Positions 16,396 through 23,510 of a stretch of DNA of 34,929 bases are shown here, in pieces. Within the stretch, counting starts at the first letter, position 1. Every line of letters begins with the position of its first letter. The stretch spans positions 1 to 34,929 of the forward strand of contig JARIEY010000012.1 of assembly GCA_031127085.1 (NCBI GenBank). Reading direction: 5' to 3'. Source of the DNA: Gemmatimonadota bacterium. GTDB lineage: Bacteria; Gemmatimonadota; Gemmatimonadetes; Gemmatimonadales; Gemmatimonadaceae. Position numbers and translations under genes: made by a program. The notes beneath the pieces were generated by a model. That model searched no databases. It was not told the origin of the DNA and saw only the letters and a list, made by a program, of their open reading frames with translations.

Positions 16396-17295
16396 ATGCG
16401 CAAGATGTTCTTGATGGCGGCTGCGGCGGTGATCGCCGTGACCGGCTGTGTGTCGAAGAAGGACTACGAAAAAGAGCTCGAGCAGGTGAAGCTGATTTCG
16501 GCCGAAAAGGACTCGCTCCTCAAGGACGTGATGGCGACGACGCAGTTCATCGCTGACGTCAACACGGAACTGGGCCGCGTGCGCGACGCCAAGGCCGGGA
16601 AGCCGGTGCAGGGCGCCGCGGGCGAACTGCCCAATCCGTCGCCGGCCGAGCAGCGCACGCAGATGCTCGAGCGCATCAAGCAGCTGACCGACCGGGTGAA
16701 CGAGGCCGAAGCGCGCCTCGCTGCCAGCCGCCAGCGCGTCGCCGCGCTGTCGGGTGACAACGCCGCGCTCACCAAGCAGCTGGCCCAGTACGACTCGACG
16801 ATCACGGCGTTCAAGTCGATCATCGACAACCAGAAGGCCGAGATTGCGTCGCTCAACGCCCAGGTCAGCGCGCTGACGGGCGAGGTGGCGGTGCTCAAGA
16901 CCGACAAGGCGCAGCTGACCAGCGAGAAGGAGACGCTGACCAGCGAGAAGGCGGCGCTGACGGTCGAGCGCAACACGGTCTACTACGTCATCGGCACCAA
17001 GGATGAACTCCGCAAGAAGGGGATCATCGTCAAGAAGGGCGGCATCCTGGGCATCGCGGCGACCGATATTCCGGCGACGACGCTGAACCCGGCCGACTTC
17101 ACGTCGGTGGACAAGACCAAGACGGCCGAGATCGCGCTGCCGAACCCGGACAAGGGCTATCGCATCCTGTCCCGCCAGGACGTGACGGCGGCGGAAGCTG
17201 CGCCCCCGAAGGGTGGCTACAAGGGCGCGATCAAGATCACCAACGCGGAGCAGTTCTGGGCCGCGTCCAAGTTCCTCATCATCGTGCAGAACTGA
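16396..17295 (+). CDS. coiled-coil lipoprotein of unknown function
   Basis: The 299-residue protein starts with a lipoprotein signal (MRKMFLMAAAAVIAVTGC, lipobox VTGC, Cys18). Residues about 20-205 are strongly helical with heptad-like spacing, including three short repeats around LTSEKETLTSEKAALTVE, so a long coiled coil is expected. The C-terminal 95 residues are different: VYYVIGTKDELRKKGIIVKKGGILGI, then FTSVDKTKTAEIALPNPDKGYRILS and AEQFWAASKFLIIVQN. From memory, this tail resembles one attached to coiled-coil lipoproteins in Bacteroidota whose role is unknown. ATG 16396 has a clear GGAGAG 3 nt upstream. It probably spans the periplasm from a lipid anchor. Confidence 0.75.
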   Translation: MRKMFLMAAAAVIAVTGCVSKKDYEKELEQVKLISAEKDSLLKDVMATTQFIADVNTELGRVRDAKAGKPVQGAAGELPNPSPAEQRTQMLERIKQLTDRVNEAEARLAASRQRVAALSGDNAALTKQLAQYDSTITAFKSIIDNQKAEIASLNAQVSALTGEVAVLKTDKAQLTSEKETLTSEKAALTVERNTVYYVIGTKDELRKKGIIVKKGGILGIAATDIPATTLNPADFTSVDKTKTAEIALPNPDKGYRILSRQDVTAAEAAPPKGGYKGAIKITNAEQFWAASKFLIIVQN

Positions 17296-17314
17296 TGCAT
17301 CAGGGGCACCGCGG

Positions 17315-18229
17315 ATGAGTGCGCCGCCGCTGGGCGGGGCGGCGCGCTTCCGTGACACGGTCGTCGACTACGCCCGGCGCATCTGGGCCAAGGGCGCGGA
17401 CGACGACCTGTTCTTTCTCGCCGGCGGGGTGGCCTACAACATCCTCCTCGCCGGCGTTCCGTTTTTCCTGCTCCTGATCGCCGGCATCGGGTATGTGCTG
17501 AACAAGCCCGAGGCCGACTCCACGCGCGACGTCGTGGAGTTCCTCGGACGCCTGTTGCCGGTGGGCGCCGAGGACGGCAAGAGCTTCCTCGACCCGATTC
17601 TGCGCGACGTAGTGCGCACGCGCGGCCGCGTGGGACTTCTTTCGGCCGCTGCCTTCGTCTGGTTTTCCACGCGCCTGTTCGGCACGCTGCGCAGCGTGCT
17701 GTTGCGCGTGTTCGAGCTCCGGCAGGGGCGGGGCATCGTCGCCGGCAAGCTCTACGATGTGGGCTACACCATCGTCGCCTCCGTGCTGATTGTCGCCTAT
17801 CTCGTGATTTCCGCCTACCTCGCCATCATGGGCAATCGCGGGACAGCGATTCTGCGCGAGATGGGCGTGAACGCGACCGTGATGGGGAACGTGGAGTACG
17901 CGCTGGGGCGCCTGCTCGCGTTCGGCGTCGTGGTGATGATCTTCTACAGCATCTACAAGTTCGTCCCGTCGCGGCACGTGCCGTGGCGTCAGGCGCTGGT
18001 CGCCGCGCTCACCACCGGCGTGTTGTTTGAGGCCGCGCGCAACGCGTTTGTGCTGGTGGTTGCGCAGTTCAACCCGGGCTCGCTGTACACGGGGACGCTG
18101 GGGGCGCTCGTGATCGTGGTTTTCTGGACATATTACGCGGCGCTGCTCTTCGTCATCGGCGGCGAAGTGGCGCACGTTTACGAGGAACGCCGGCGCCTGA
18201 TGCGCCGCTTTGAAGCCCTGGAGGGATAG
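17315..18229 (+). CDS. YihY/BrkB family inner-membrane protein
   Basis: The 304-residue protein has the YihY/virulence factor BrkB layout: an N-terminal [31 protein letters not shown] helix (about 28-58), a cytoplasmic stretch, [20 protein letters not shown], and further helices around [63 protein letters not shown] and [25 protein letters not shown]. Some older annotations call the family ribonuclease BN, which is not supported. The molecular function is unknown. ATG 17315 begins 20 bp after the lipoprotein stop. The stop shares one base with the next start (TAGTG). Confidence 0.85.
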   Translation: MSAPPLGGAARFRDTVVDYARRIWAKGADDDLFFLAGGVAYNILLAGVPFFLLLIAGIGYVLNKPEADSTRDVVEFLGRLLPVGAEDGKSFLDPILRDVVRTRGRVGLLSAAAFVWFSTRLFGTLRSVLLRVFELRQGRGIVAGKLYDVGYTIVASVLIVAYLVISAYLAIMGNRGTAILREMGVNATVMGNVEYALGRLLAFGVVVMIFYSIYKFVPSRHVPWRQALVAALTTGVLFEAARNAFVLVVAQFNPGSLYTGTLGALVIVVFWTYYAALLFVIGGEVAHVYEERRRLMRRFEALEG

Positions 18230-19254
18230 TGATCGACCTGCGCAGCGACACCGTCACCAAGCCCACGCCGGCGATGCGCCGCGCGATGGCCGAAGCCGAG
18301 GTCGGCGACGACGTGTTGGACGGCGACCCGACCGTGCTCGCGTTGCAGGAGCGCGTGGCGGCGATGCTGGGCAAGGAGCGCGCGCTCTTTGTCCCCACGG
18401 GGACGATGGGCAACGCGTGCGGGCTTTGGGTGCACGGACGGCACGGCACCGAGGCGTACGCGCACGACGACTCGCACATCGTCAACTGGGAGATCGCCGG
18501 GTTGGCTGGGTTGCGCGGCTTGCAGCCGCGCATGGTGCGCGGCGCGCCGGTGATGACGCTCGAGACGCTGAAAGCGGCGGTGCGCTCGCCGAGCAAGCAC
18601 GCGCCTACCGCCAGCGTCGTCTGCTTTGAGAACACGCATAACGGCGCGGGCGGTATGGTGACGCCCATTGCCGAACTCCGTGCGATGGCCGACTTCGCCC
18701 GCAGCACGCTGAAGCTTCCCATCCACATGGACGGCGCCCGCCTGTGGAACGCGCACGTGGCGACCGGGACGCCGCTCGCCGACTTCGCCGAGTGCGCCGA
18801 CACGGTGATGGTGTCGTTTTCCAAGGGACTCGGCGCGCCGCTCGGTGCGGTGGTGGCCGGTTCGGCGGCGCATATCGAGGAAGCGTTCTCGGCGCGCAAG
18901 CGGTTTGGCGGTGGCATGCGGCAGAGCGGCATTGTGGCCGCGGCCGCGCTGCACGGGCTGGAACACCACTTGGACCGGCTGGCCGACGATCACGCCAACG
19001 CCAAGCGTCTGGCGAGGATCATCGCCGACGGTGTGTCGGACGTGCGGGTGGTGCCGCCGGACACCAACATTGTGATGATCGACCTGCCCGCGCGCATCGA
19101 TGCGCCCGCGGTCACTGCCAAGGCGAAGGCGCTCGGCGTGATGATTTCCGCGTGGCACGACAAGCGCGTGCGCGTGGTCTGCCATCTTGATGCATCGGCG
19201 GCGCAGGTGGATGAGGCGGCGCGGGTGATGGTACAGGCTTTGAAAGGCGATTGA
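18229..19254 (+). CDS. ltaE: low-specificity L-threonine aldolase
   Basis: This PLP enzyme splits L-threonine or L-allo-threonine into glycine and acetaldehyde. The 341-residue protein begins [19 protein letters not shown], the family hallmark, and shows [16 protein letters not shown] (51-70), [25 protein letters not shown] with the PLP Asp168, and [13 protein letters not shown] with the Schiff-base Lys199. Length is typical. GTG 18229 overlaps the previous stop by one base and has GGAGGG just upstream. The TGA stop and the last Asp codon lie inside the first unit of a 65-bp repeat element, so the repeat supplies the end of this gene. Confidence 0.92.
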   Translation: MIDLRSDTVTKPTPAMRRAMAEAEVGDDVLDGDPTVLALQERVAAMLGKERALFVPTGTMGNACGLWVHGRHGTEAYAHDDSHIVNWEIAGLAGLRGLQPRMVRGAPVMTLETLKAAVRSPSKHAPTASVVCFENTHNGAGGMVTPIAELRAMADFARSTLKLPIHMDGARLWNAHVATGTPLADFAECADTVMVSFSKGLGAPLGAVVAGSAAHIEEAFSARKRFGGGMRQSGIVAAAALHGLEHHLDRLADDHANAKRLARIIADGVSDVRVVPPDTNIVMIDLPARIDAPAVTAKAKALGVMISAWHDKRVRVVCHLDASAAQVDEAARVMVQALKGD

Positions 19255-19313
19255 GGATTGGGAATTCGGATTGGGATTTAGGATTGCGATTTGGGATTGC
19301 GATTTGCGATTGA
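19249..19313 (+). repeat. 65-bp element, copy 1 (five 13-bp units)
   Basis: Five consecutive 13-mers, all starting with GA: GATTGAGGATTGG, GAATTCGGATTGG, GATTTAGGATTGC, GATTTGGGATTGC and GATTTGCGATTGA. Units have the form GAnnnnnGATTnn. The element starts six bases before the end of the threonine aldolase gene and contains its stop codon. The first unit is identical to the first unit of the copies at 20698 and 21145. It runs straight into a 16-bp minisatellite. Confidence 0.88.
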
Positions 19314-19314
19314 C

Positions 19315-19490
19315 GGCGGGTGCGGGGCGTGCTGGGTGCGGGGTGCGCTGGGTGCGGGGTGCGCTGGGTGCGGGGCCGGCTGGCCGCGGGGTCGGCTGGC
19401 CGCGGGGTCGGCTGGCCGCGGGGTCGGCTGGCCGCGGGGTCGGCTGGCCGCGGGGTCGGCTGGCCGCGGGGTCGGCTGGCCGCGGGGCGC
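19315..19490. repeat. 16-bp minisatellite, 11 units
   Basis: Eleven head-to-tail 16-bp units. The first (19315) is degenerate. Two are GCTGGGTGCGGGGTGC (19331, 19347), the third of this type (19363) is a junction form, then six identical GCTGGCCGCGGGGTCG copies start at 19379, 19395, 19411, 19427, 19443 and 19459, and a last variant starts at 19475. Because 16 is not a multiple of 3, every frame is open, giving spurious Gly/Arg/Ala/Trp open frames on both strands. Near-identity of the central units suggests recent expansion by slippage. Confidence 0.95.
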
Positions 19491-19562
19491 ATTCCGCTTG
19501 ATCAGCACTCGTGACGTTGGGCTGCTTGGCAGGTTCACGTTTCTTCCTTTGGAGACCCCCCG

Positions 19563-20699
19563 GTGCCTCTCTCTCGCCGTCATTTCGTCTCCGCGCTCGG
19601 TCTTGGGGGCGCAGGTCTGTTCTCGCCGCCGCTGCTTTCTGCCCGCGGCCACGAGGATCGTCTGGTCACGCTCCTCTCTGGTCTTCCGGCGCCCGGGGGA
19701 CTGATTCGACTCGACAGCAACGAGAATCCCAACGGTCCCGGGCCGCGTGCCTTCGAGGCGATCAAGGCGATGTTTGGCGAGGCCAACCGCTATCCTGACG
19801 ACCCCGAACGCGCCCTGGTGGCGGCTATTGCGCGCGAGCATGGCGTGTCGGAGGAGAACGTCATTCTGGGGTGCGGCTCGAGCGAGATCCTGCGGATGTG
19901 CGTCGAGGCGTTCGTCAGCACGGCGCAGCATCTCGTGACGGCCGGCCCCACGTTTGAGTTGCCCGCCACCTTTGCGCGCACGATGGGTCGCCCGGTGGTG
20001 ACCGTGCCGGTGGACGCCAAGCTGCGGCTCGATCTGGAGGCGATGGGGAACAAGGCTGGGGGTGCGGGACTCATATTCTTCTGCAATCCCAACAATCCCA
20101 CGGCGACGGTGCACGGCGATGAGACCGTGCGCGACTTCGTGGCGCGTGTACGGCGCGACTCGCCGGCCACTTACATCCTCATCGACGAAGCCTATCACGA
20201 GTACGTGGATGACCCGACCTATCGGTCGGCAGTCCCGATGGCGCTCGCCGATGCCAACATCATCGTCTCGCGGACCTTCTCGAAGGTCTTTGGTATGGCG
20301 GGGCTGCGCGCTGGCTACGCGATTGTGCACCGCGATACCGCGCGGCGACTGCAGGGCTGGCGGATCGGGTCGGGCGTCAACGTGCTCGCGGCCGCGGCCG
20401 CTACGGCGTCGATCAGCGATCGCGAACACCTGGCGCTGGAGCAGAAGCGCAATCGCGACGCCAAGGCGTTCACCCGCGCCTACTTTGAGAAGGCCGGCTA
20501 CGAGGTGGGCGTCAGCGAGACCAACTTCCTGATGATCGATCTGCGGCGCGATATGCGCCCCGTGCGCGAGGCCTGCCGCAAGGAAGGAATCGCCGTGGGA
20601 CGGCCGTTCCCGCCGCTCAACAGCTGGCTGCGCGTCTCCATTGGCACGATGGAGGAGATGCAGCGGGCGGTTGAGGTGTTTCGGAAGGTGATGGGCTGA
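19563..20699 (+). CDS. HisC-like PLP aminotransferase with Tat signal peptide
   Basis: The 378-residue protein is a fold-type I aminotransferase close to histidinol-phosphate aminotransferase: IRLDSNENPNGPGPRAFEAI, GCGSSEILRMCVEAF, FFCNPNNPTATV (PLP-binding Asn), ILIDEAYHEYVDD (PLP Asp and Tyr), and VSRTFSKVFGMAGLRAGY with Lys241. Unlike cytoplasmic HisC, it carries a twin-arginine leader (LSRRHFVSALGLGGAGL, about residues 3-20), which predicts folding with its cofactor and export by Tat. The first 48 residues have no HisC counterpart. GTG 19563 has GGAG 8 nt upstream. No other his genes are nearby, so a role in histidine synthesis is unlikely. The substrate in the periplasm is unknown. A repeat element begins at its stop codon. 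Confidence 0.8.
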   Translation: MPLSRRHFVSALGLGGAGLFSPPLLSARGHEDRLVTLLSGLPAPGGLIRLDSNENPNGPGPRAFEAIKAMFGEANRYPDDPERALVAAIAREHGVSEENVILGCGSSEILRMCVEAFVSTAQHLVTAGPTFELPATFARTMGRPVVTVPVDAKLRLDLEAMGNKAGGAGLIFFCNPNNPTATVHGDETVRDFVARVRRDSPATYILIDEAYHEYVDDPTYRSAVPMALADANIIVSRTFSKVFGMAGLRAGYAIVHRDTARRLQGWRIGSGVNVLAAAAATASISDREHLALEQKRNRDAKAFTRAYFEKAGYEVGVSETNFLMIDLRRDMRPVREACRKEGIAVGRPFPPLNSWLRVSIGTMEEMQRAVEVFRKVMG

Positions 20700-20762
20700 T
20701 TGAGGATTGGGAATCCGGATCACGATCGAGGATTAAGAATCCGGATTGCGATTGGCGATTAC
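20698..20762 (+). repeat. 65-bp element, copy 2 (five 13-bp units)
   Basis: Units at 20698, 20711, 20724, 20737 and 20750: GATTGAGGATTGG, GAATCCGGATCAC, GATCGAGGATTAA, GAATCCGGATTGC, GATTGGCGATTAC. The first two bases are the last two of the aminotransferase TGA stop. It is followed after 4 bp by an inverted copy (20767-20831). Confidence 0.88.
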
Positions 20763-20766
20763 GGCG

Positions 20767-20831
20767 TGATCGCGGGGTCGCGTTCCTTCATCTCAGTCAC
20801 CCGTCGTCATCCGGATTCCCGATCGTCGATC
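20767..20831 (-). repeat. 65-bp element, copy 3 (inverted, degenerate)
   Basis: On the minus strand, starting from 20831: GATCGACGATCGG, GAATCCGGATGAC, GACGGGTGACTGA, GATGAAGGAACGC, GACCCCGCGATCA. The first two units match the family well; the rest keep only the leading GA and the 13-bp spacing. With copy 2 it forms an inverted pair upstream of the SRP RNA promoter. Confidence 0.65.
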
Positions 20832-20836
20832 GGCAG

Positions 20837-20866
20837 TTGCCCCGCCCTCGCTCGCCGCGGTACATT
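20837..20866 (+). promoter_or_regulatory. likely promoter of the SRP RNA gene
   Basis: TTGCCC (20837-20842) and TACATT (20861-20866) are separated by 18 bp and place the transcription start at about 20871-20873, matching the 5' end of the RNA inferred from its terminal stem. Confidence 0.55.
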
Positions 20867-20870
20867 GTTA

Positions 20871-20971
20871 GTGCTTCAGGCCCCGGTGGGCGCGGGCCCG
20901 CCAACTCCGCCAGGGCCGAAAGGCAGCAACGGTACGTGGTGTTCCACGTCGCATCGTCAGGCCTGAAGCAC
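20871..20971 (+). ncRNA. ffs: signal recognition particle RNA, small bacterial (4.5S) type
   Basis: The ends GTGCTTCAGGC (20871-20881) and GCCTGAAGCAC (20961-20971) pair perfectly as an 11-bp terminal stem, giving an RNA of about 101 nt. The interior holds the conserved domain IV: CCGCCAGGGCCGAAAGGCAG followed by CAACGG (about 20907-20932), that is, the GCC-GAAA-GGC tetraloop hairpin and the asymmetric AGCA loop bound by Ffh. There is no Alu domain, as expected for the short form. The RNA scaffolds co-translational targeting of membrane proteins. It is flanked by a promoter, a terminator and two inverted pairs of 65-bp repeats. Confidence 0.93.
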
Positions 20972-20972
20972 T

Positions 20973-21018
20973 CTCGCGGGGTTTCGCCGAAATAGGGCGG
21001 GGCCCCGCGAGTCTTTTC
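20973..21018 (+). terminator. terminator of the SRP RNA gene
   Basis: CTCGCGGGG (20973-20981) pairs with CCCCGCGAG (21003-21011) across a 21-nt loop that can fold further, followed by TCTTTTC. It starts 2 nt after the mature RNA end. Confidence 0.8.
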
Positions 21019-21022
21019 TGAC

Positions 21023-21087
21023 GATCGATGATGGGGAATCCGGATCGCGATTCAGGATCTTGACCTCGGACCGCGACCTGTCGATCG
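21023..21087 (+). repeat. 65-bp element, copy 4
   Basis: Units at 21023, 21036, 21049, 21062 and 21075: GATCGATGATGGG, GAATCCGGATCGC, GATTCAGGATCTT, GACCTCGGACCGC and a degenerate fifth. It follows the SRP RNA terminator directly and runs into the inverted copy 5, with 7 bp of overlap. Confidence 0.75.
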
Positions 21088-21145
21088 GATGTCGCCATCC
21101 GGATTCCCGATCCTAAATCGTGATCCGGATTCCCAATCCTCAATC
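21081..21145 (-). repeat. 65-bp element, copy 5 (inverted)
   Basis: On the minus strand from 21145: GATTGAGGATTGG, GAATCCGGATCAC, GATTTAGGATCGG, GAATCCGGATGGC, GACATCCGATCGA. The first 26 bp are identical to copy 2. The element contains the last Asp codon and the stop codon of the prephenate dehydrogenase gene, just as copy 1 does for threonine aldolase. Confidence 0.88.
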
Positions 21146-22009
21146 GTCTTGTGACCAGCCGTTCCCAACGCGGAATGCCTCCTCAATGGCGGACCGATCG
21201 CGTCGCGCCACGGCACCCCGCAGCGCGCCGAGTTGCGCCAGGCAGGTCTCGAGCGCATCAAGCACCGGGACGGCGTTGTCCTCCAGAATGGCGGCCCACA
21301 TCGTCACCGACGAGGCGGCCATTCGGGTCATGTCGCGGCCGCCGCCGCCGAGCCGTTTGCGGGGTATCCCCCGCGACGCAAGCGTCCCGGCCAGCGCGAG
21401 CGAGAGCAGCTGCGGCAGGTGGCTCGCGAAAGCCATTTCGGCATCGTGGCTGGTGGCGTCTCGCTCTGCTGGCACCGCACCGATGGCGCGCCACAGGGCG
21501 CGCGCGCGTTTCCAGGCGTCTGGCGTTGTCTCCGGCGATCGGCAGAGATCGACGCGAGCCCCATCGAAAAGGCCCCTCCGCGACGCGTGCCATCCGGCGC
21601 GGTGGTCGCCCGCCATGGGATGACTCCCCACGAAGACCGGTGAGAGCCCGAGCGCGGCCGCCCTGCTCTGAATGCTCCGCTTGGTGCTTCCCACGTCGGT
21701 GACCAGCGCGGCCGCGTTCAGGTGCGGCGCCGCCCGCTCGAGCAGCGACGCGGCGGCGTCGACCGGCACGGCGAGCACCACCGTTCGTGCCTCCTCGAGT
21801 GCGCGGAGACCGCCATCGAACACCCGCGCAATAACGCCGGCGCGATATGCGTCGCGCGTGGCCGATTCGTCAGCGTCGAAGCCCCAGACCTCAAGCCCGC
21901 GGGCCGCGAGTTCCCGAGCGAGCGACCCGCCGATGAGCCCCAGTCCCAAAATGGCGACCGGCCCTTCGATCCCGGTTGCCCGACGAGGGCGCGTACGCGT
22001 GGCACTCAT
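21140..22009 (-). CDS. tyrA: prephenate dehydrogenase
   Basis: This NAD(P)-dependent enzyme oxidatively decarboxylates prephenate to 4-hydroxyphenylpyruvate, the tyrosine precursor. The 289-residue protein has an N-terminal Rossmann motif (VAILGLGLIGGSLARELAARG), VVLAVPVDAAASLL, VTDVGSTKRSI, and FVGSHPMAGDHRAGW with the catalytic His, followed by the helical dimerisation domain (MAFASHLPQLLSLALAGTL). There is no fused mutase or ACT domain; the mutase is the separate gene just upstream. ATG 22009 overlaps the mutase stop as ATGA; an in-frame ATG at 22039 lies inside the mutase gene. It is the last gene of the aromatic operon and should be under the tyrosine leader. Confidence 0.9.
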   Translation of the reverse strand: MSATRTRPRRATGIEGPVAILGLGLIGGSLARELAARGLEVWGFDADESATRDAYRAGVIARVFDGGLRALEEARTVVLAVPVDAAASLLERAAPHLNAAALVTDVGSTKRSIQSRAAALGLSPVFVGSHPMAGDHRAGWHASRRGLFDGARVDLCRSPETTPDAWKRARALWRAIGAVPAERDATSHDAEMAFASHLPQLLSLALAGTLASRGIPRKRLGGGGRDMTRMAASSVTMWAAILEDNAVPVLDALETCLAQLGALRGAVARRDRSAIEEAFRVGNGWSQDD

Positions 22010-22299
22010 TGCCCGTCGTCCTGCTGGGCGCGCCGGCACATGGCGACGACCGGCCAGAAAATGTCGCGCACGGCTTCCTCCGGGAGGTGGGCGCGGCGCG
22101 CCTGACGGGCGGCGGCGGCCACCACCTGCGCTTCACGCCAGGTGTCAAGCGTCGCCAGGCCCGCCGCGCGCTTTTCCACGCCAATGCGACGTGCCAGTGC
22201 CACCCGGCGAGCCAGCAGGTTCACCAACTCGGTGTCGAGCGCGCTGAGTTCGTCGCGCAGCGCGGTCAGCGACGGCGTGGTCTTTGCCGCGGGCGTCAT
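22006..22299 (-). CDS. chorismate mutase, AroQ class, monofunctional
   Basis: The 97-residue protein is an all-helical AroQ-type mutase converting chorismate to prephenate. Helix 1 reads LRDELSALDTELVNLLARRVALARRIGVEKRAAG, with the usual D-x-x-L-x-x-L-x-x-R pattern and the catalytic Arg and Lys positions. The rest (DTWREAQVVAAAARQA, LPEEAVRDIFWPVVAMCR) supplies the other two helices. It has no secretion signal or fused dehydratase. Its ATG (22299-22297) shares one base with the DAHP synthase stop, and its stop overlaps the tyrA start. In some bacteria a small mutase also associates with and regulates DAHP synthase, which the adjacency would allow. Confidence 0.88.
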   Translation of the reverse strand: MTPAAKTTPSLTALRDELSALDTELVNLLARRVALARRIGVEKRAAGLATLDTWREAQVVAAAARQARRAHLPEEAVRDIFWPVVAMCRRAQQDDGQ

Positions 22300-23351
22300 C
22301 AGGCCACCCGCGTGGCGCGCGTGTCGGGCCCGAGCGTGCGGCCACTGGCGGTTGCGAAGGGGGCGAGGGCACTCATCATGGCGTCGAACGCCTCGAGCGT
22401 GAGCGACTGGTCGCCGTCCGACATCGCCTCGCCGGGGCGAGGATGCACCTCGACAATCAGCCCGTCCGCGCCGGCGGCGATGGCCGCGAACGCCAGCGGT
22501 GCCACGAGGTCGGCGCGCCCCGCGGCGTGGCTGGGATCAACGATCACCGGCAGGTGGGTCTCGCGCTTCAGGACGGGAATGGCGGCCACATCGAGCGTGT
22601 TGCGCGTTGCGGTTTCGTAGGTGCGGATGCCCCGCTCGCACAGCACCACCATCTCGTTCCCGCGGGCCATGATGTGTTCGGCGGCCAACAGCAGTTCGGT
22701 GATGGTGGCCGAGAGCCCTCGCTTGAGCAGCACGGGACGGCGCACGCGGCCGACTTCGGCGAGCAAGGCGTAGTTCTGCATATTGCGCGCACCGATCTGC
22801 AGCATATCGGCGTGCTCGGCCACCAGATCGACATGGCGCGGGTCCATGACCTCGGTGACCACGGGGAGTCCCGTGGCGGCGCGTGCGTCGGCCAGGAGCG
22901 CCAAGCCCTCCACGCCGAGTCCCTGAAATGCCCACGGCGATGTGCGCGGCTTGAACGCGCCGCCCCGCAGCATCGTCGCGCCGTGCTCGCGGACGCCGCG
23001 CGCGGTCTCGAGCAACATGGCCGCATTCTCCACCGAGCAGGGACCCGCGGCGACCACGATGCGCCGTCCGCCAAGGACCGTCCCCGCGGCGTCGCCCAGC
23101 GGCACCGGCGTGGGAGCAGCGCGGAACTCGCGCGACGCGAGCCGGTACGGTGTGCGCACGGGGACGACCGAGGCGACGCCCTGCCAGCGCCGCACGGCGC
23201 CGGCGTCGAGCGCCGAGGTGTCGCCGATGCACCCCACCACCACGCGGTCGGTGCCGCGCGAGACGTGCGTGCGCACGCCGTGTGCTTCGAGGTGTTCGCG
23301 CAGCGCGTCGAGCGTAGGCTGGGGAATGCCGGCTTCGGTGATGATGATCAC
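22299..23351 (-). CDS. aroF: 3-deoxy-7-phosphoheptulonate (DAHP) synthase, type I-beta with regulatory domain
   Basis: This enzyme condenses phosphoenolpyruvate and erythrose 4-phosphate, the entry step to aromatic amino acids. In the 350-residue protein, residues 1-70 form a ferredoxin-like domain of the kind that gives tyrosine/phenylalanine feedback control in Thermotoga DAHP synthase. The catalytic barrel has [12 protein letters not shown] (101-112), [67 protein letters not shown] and DPSHAAGR. The start is GTG 23351, with GGAGG 4 nt upstream. A terminator with T tract ends only 14 nt before the start codon, preceded by a tyrosine-rich leader peptide. It is the first structural gene of the operon aroF, mutase, tyrA. 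Confidence 0.93.
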   Translation of the reverse strand: MIIITEAGIPQPTLDALREHLEAHGVRTHVSRGTDRVVVGCIGDTSALDAGAVRRWQGVASVVPVRTPYRLASREFRAAPTPVPLGDAAGTVLGGRRIVVAAGPCSVENAAMLLETARGVREHGATMLRGGAFKPRTSPWAFQGLGVEGLALLADARAATGLPVVTEVMDPRHVDLVAEHADMLQIGARNMQNYALLAEVGRVRRPVLLKRGLSATITELLLAAEHIMARGNEMVVLCERGIRTYETATRNTLDVAAIPVLKRETHLPVIVDPSHAAGRADLVAPLAFAAIAAGADGLIVEVHPRPGEAMSDGDQSLTLEAFDAMMSALAPFATASGRTLGPDTRATRVA

Positions 23352-23365
23352 GGGGCCTCCGAAGG

Positions 23366-23399
23366 AAAAGAAAAAGGCCCGTGGACGTGTCCACGGGCC
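23366..23399 (-). terminator. attenuator terminator upstream of the DAHP synthase gene
   Basis: On the minus strand, GGCCCGTGGAC (23399-23389) and GTCCACGGGCC (23386-23376) form an 11-bp perfect stem with a 2-nt formal loop, followed at once by TTTTTCTTTT (23375-23366). It lies between a leader peptide gene and the aroF ribosome binding site, so it would stop transcription before the operon unless disrupted. Confidence 0.88.
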
Positions 23400-23456
23400 A
23401 GTTGTGTGCGATGGGTGTGTTCTGCTATGCGCGAACGCCTACCCCCGCGGCCCGTG
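23392..23456 (-). promoter_or_regulatory. candidate antiterminator pairing
   Basis: CACGGGCC at 23456-23449, inside the leader peptide gene and 13 nt after its last Tyr codon, is exactly complementary to GGCCCGTG at 23399-23392, the left arm of the terminator. The two pairings exclude each other. A ribosome stalled on the Tyr codons would leave 23456-23449 free to take the arm and let transcription continue. No folding calculation was done. Confidence 0.6.
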
Positions 23457-23502
23457 TGAGGCAGCGAACGTAGTAATACGAGTAGGCGCGGGCGCTGTGC
23501 AT
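23425..23502 (-). CDS. tyrosine-rich leader peptide of the aromatic operon
   Basis: A 25-codon open frame on the minus strand runs from ATG 23502 to TAG 23425. Its residues 6-14 read AYSYYYVRC: four tyrosine codons (TAC, TAT, TAC, TAC at 23484-23470) in five positions, with no Phe or Trp codon anywhere. The stop precedes the terminator by 25 nt. This is the architecture of an amino acid attenuator, and tyrosine is the expected end product of the operon that follows (DAHP synthase, chorismate mutase, prephenate dehydrogenase). No Shine-Dalgarno precedes the ATG. A promoter -10 element 8 nt upstream suggests the message may be leaderless. Translation of the frame is not shown, but the Tyr run, terminator and competing pairing together make chance unlikely. 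Confidence 0.8.
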   Translation of the reverse strand: MHSARAYSYYYVRCLTRAAGVGVRA

Positions 23503-23510
23503 GGTGGAGC

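Noticed and set aside
19249-19490. CRISPR array
   Set aside because: Units follow one another without unique spacers, and no cas genes are present.
19271-19514. Open frames through the 16-bp array encoding Gly/Arg/Ala/Trp repeats on both strands
   Set aside because: The 16-bp period keeps all frames open and no start signal or non-repeat sequence supports a protein.
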